Under the pieces are notes generated by a model, which saw nothing but the letters and a program-made list of their open reading frames with translations, made no database searches and was not told the DNA's origin. From the NCBI GenBank assembly GCA_027382625.1, contig JAJKFJ010021868.1, positions 1-64,000 of the forward strand: a DNA stretch of 64,000 nt. The letters run 5' to 3'. The stretch is from Tetmemena sp. SeJ-2015. Its lineage: Eukaryota > Ciliophora > Spirotrichea > Sporadotrichida > Oxytrichidae. A program made the position numbers and the translations under genes. This document shows, one piece after another, positions 63,931-64,000 of this stretch (position 1 is its first letter; each line of letters starts with the position of its first letter).

Positions 63931-64000
63931 TGAGTAATCGAACAAGCTACTAATCGAGGGGTGGTTTTAGTGATTTCAATGTCACCAAGTTTTAAGTATT

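Overview
This is AT-rich DNA from a ciliate that reads TAA and TAG as glutamine and TGA as stop (code 6). Conserved proteins run straight through many TAA/TAG codons, and three paralogous genes each end at a TGA. The window looks like germline (micronuclear) DNA, not macronuclear DNA. At homologous positions of paralogues, coding sequence is broken by short AT-rich inserts flanked by 3-7 bp direct repeats (pointers such as TATTAAT, TATAAAT, GATT). Removing the insert plus one repeat copy restores the alignment. One gene also appears to have its segments out of order. This points to a spirotrich/hypotrich-type germline (Oxytricha or Stylonychia relatives), but the species cannot be named from the sequence.

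Region 1-45 kb is dominated by a tandem, same-strand family of giant membrane proteins (A, 1-6486, 5' end missing; B, about 11.05-14.2 kb, an N-terminal half; C, ending at 29265; D, 29661-44945, complete). They consist of a signal peptide, a long parallel beta-helix-like repeat ectodomain (GG-[IAV]-[FIY]-[FY] turns), a Cys-rich module, about 7-8 membrane segments and a Lys/Gln-rich cytoplasmic tail. Between and inside these genes lie a 1.26 kb element with terminal inverted repeats (14.57-15.83 kb), two small unrelated gene pieces (17.2-18.6 kb), an 0.8 kb palindrome inside D (41.48-42.29 kb) and an antisense gene piece inside D (43.24-43.69 kb).

Region 45.5-59 kb holds a minus-strand four-TM protein (45504-46580) and two members of a second ciliate membrane-protein family marked by an N-terminal D-[IM]-Y-G-[ST]-P-I / [FY]-K-G-Q motif. 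One (E, 47772-50573) is on the minus strand. The other (F) is spread over 51.7-58.9 kb in segments whose order suggests a scrambled locus. E and F are divergent from a shared 1.15 kb intergenic region.

Region 55-61.9 kb contains two inverted copies of a GC-rich repeat of about 480 bp bracketing about 5.9 kb, which includes most of F's downstream segments and a degenerate protein-kinase-like fragment on the minus strand. A second large palindrome (62199-62963) follows, and the window ends in weakly supported coding sequence. Several AT/homopolymer-rich tracts look like unpolished sequence, and some frameshifts may be assembly errors.
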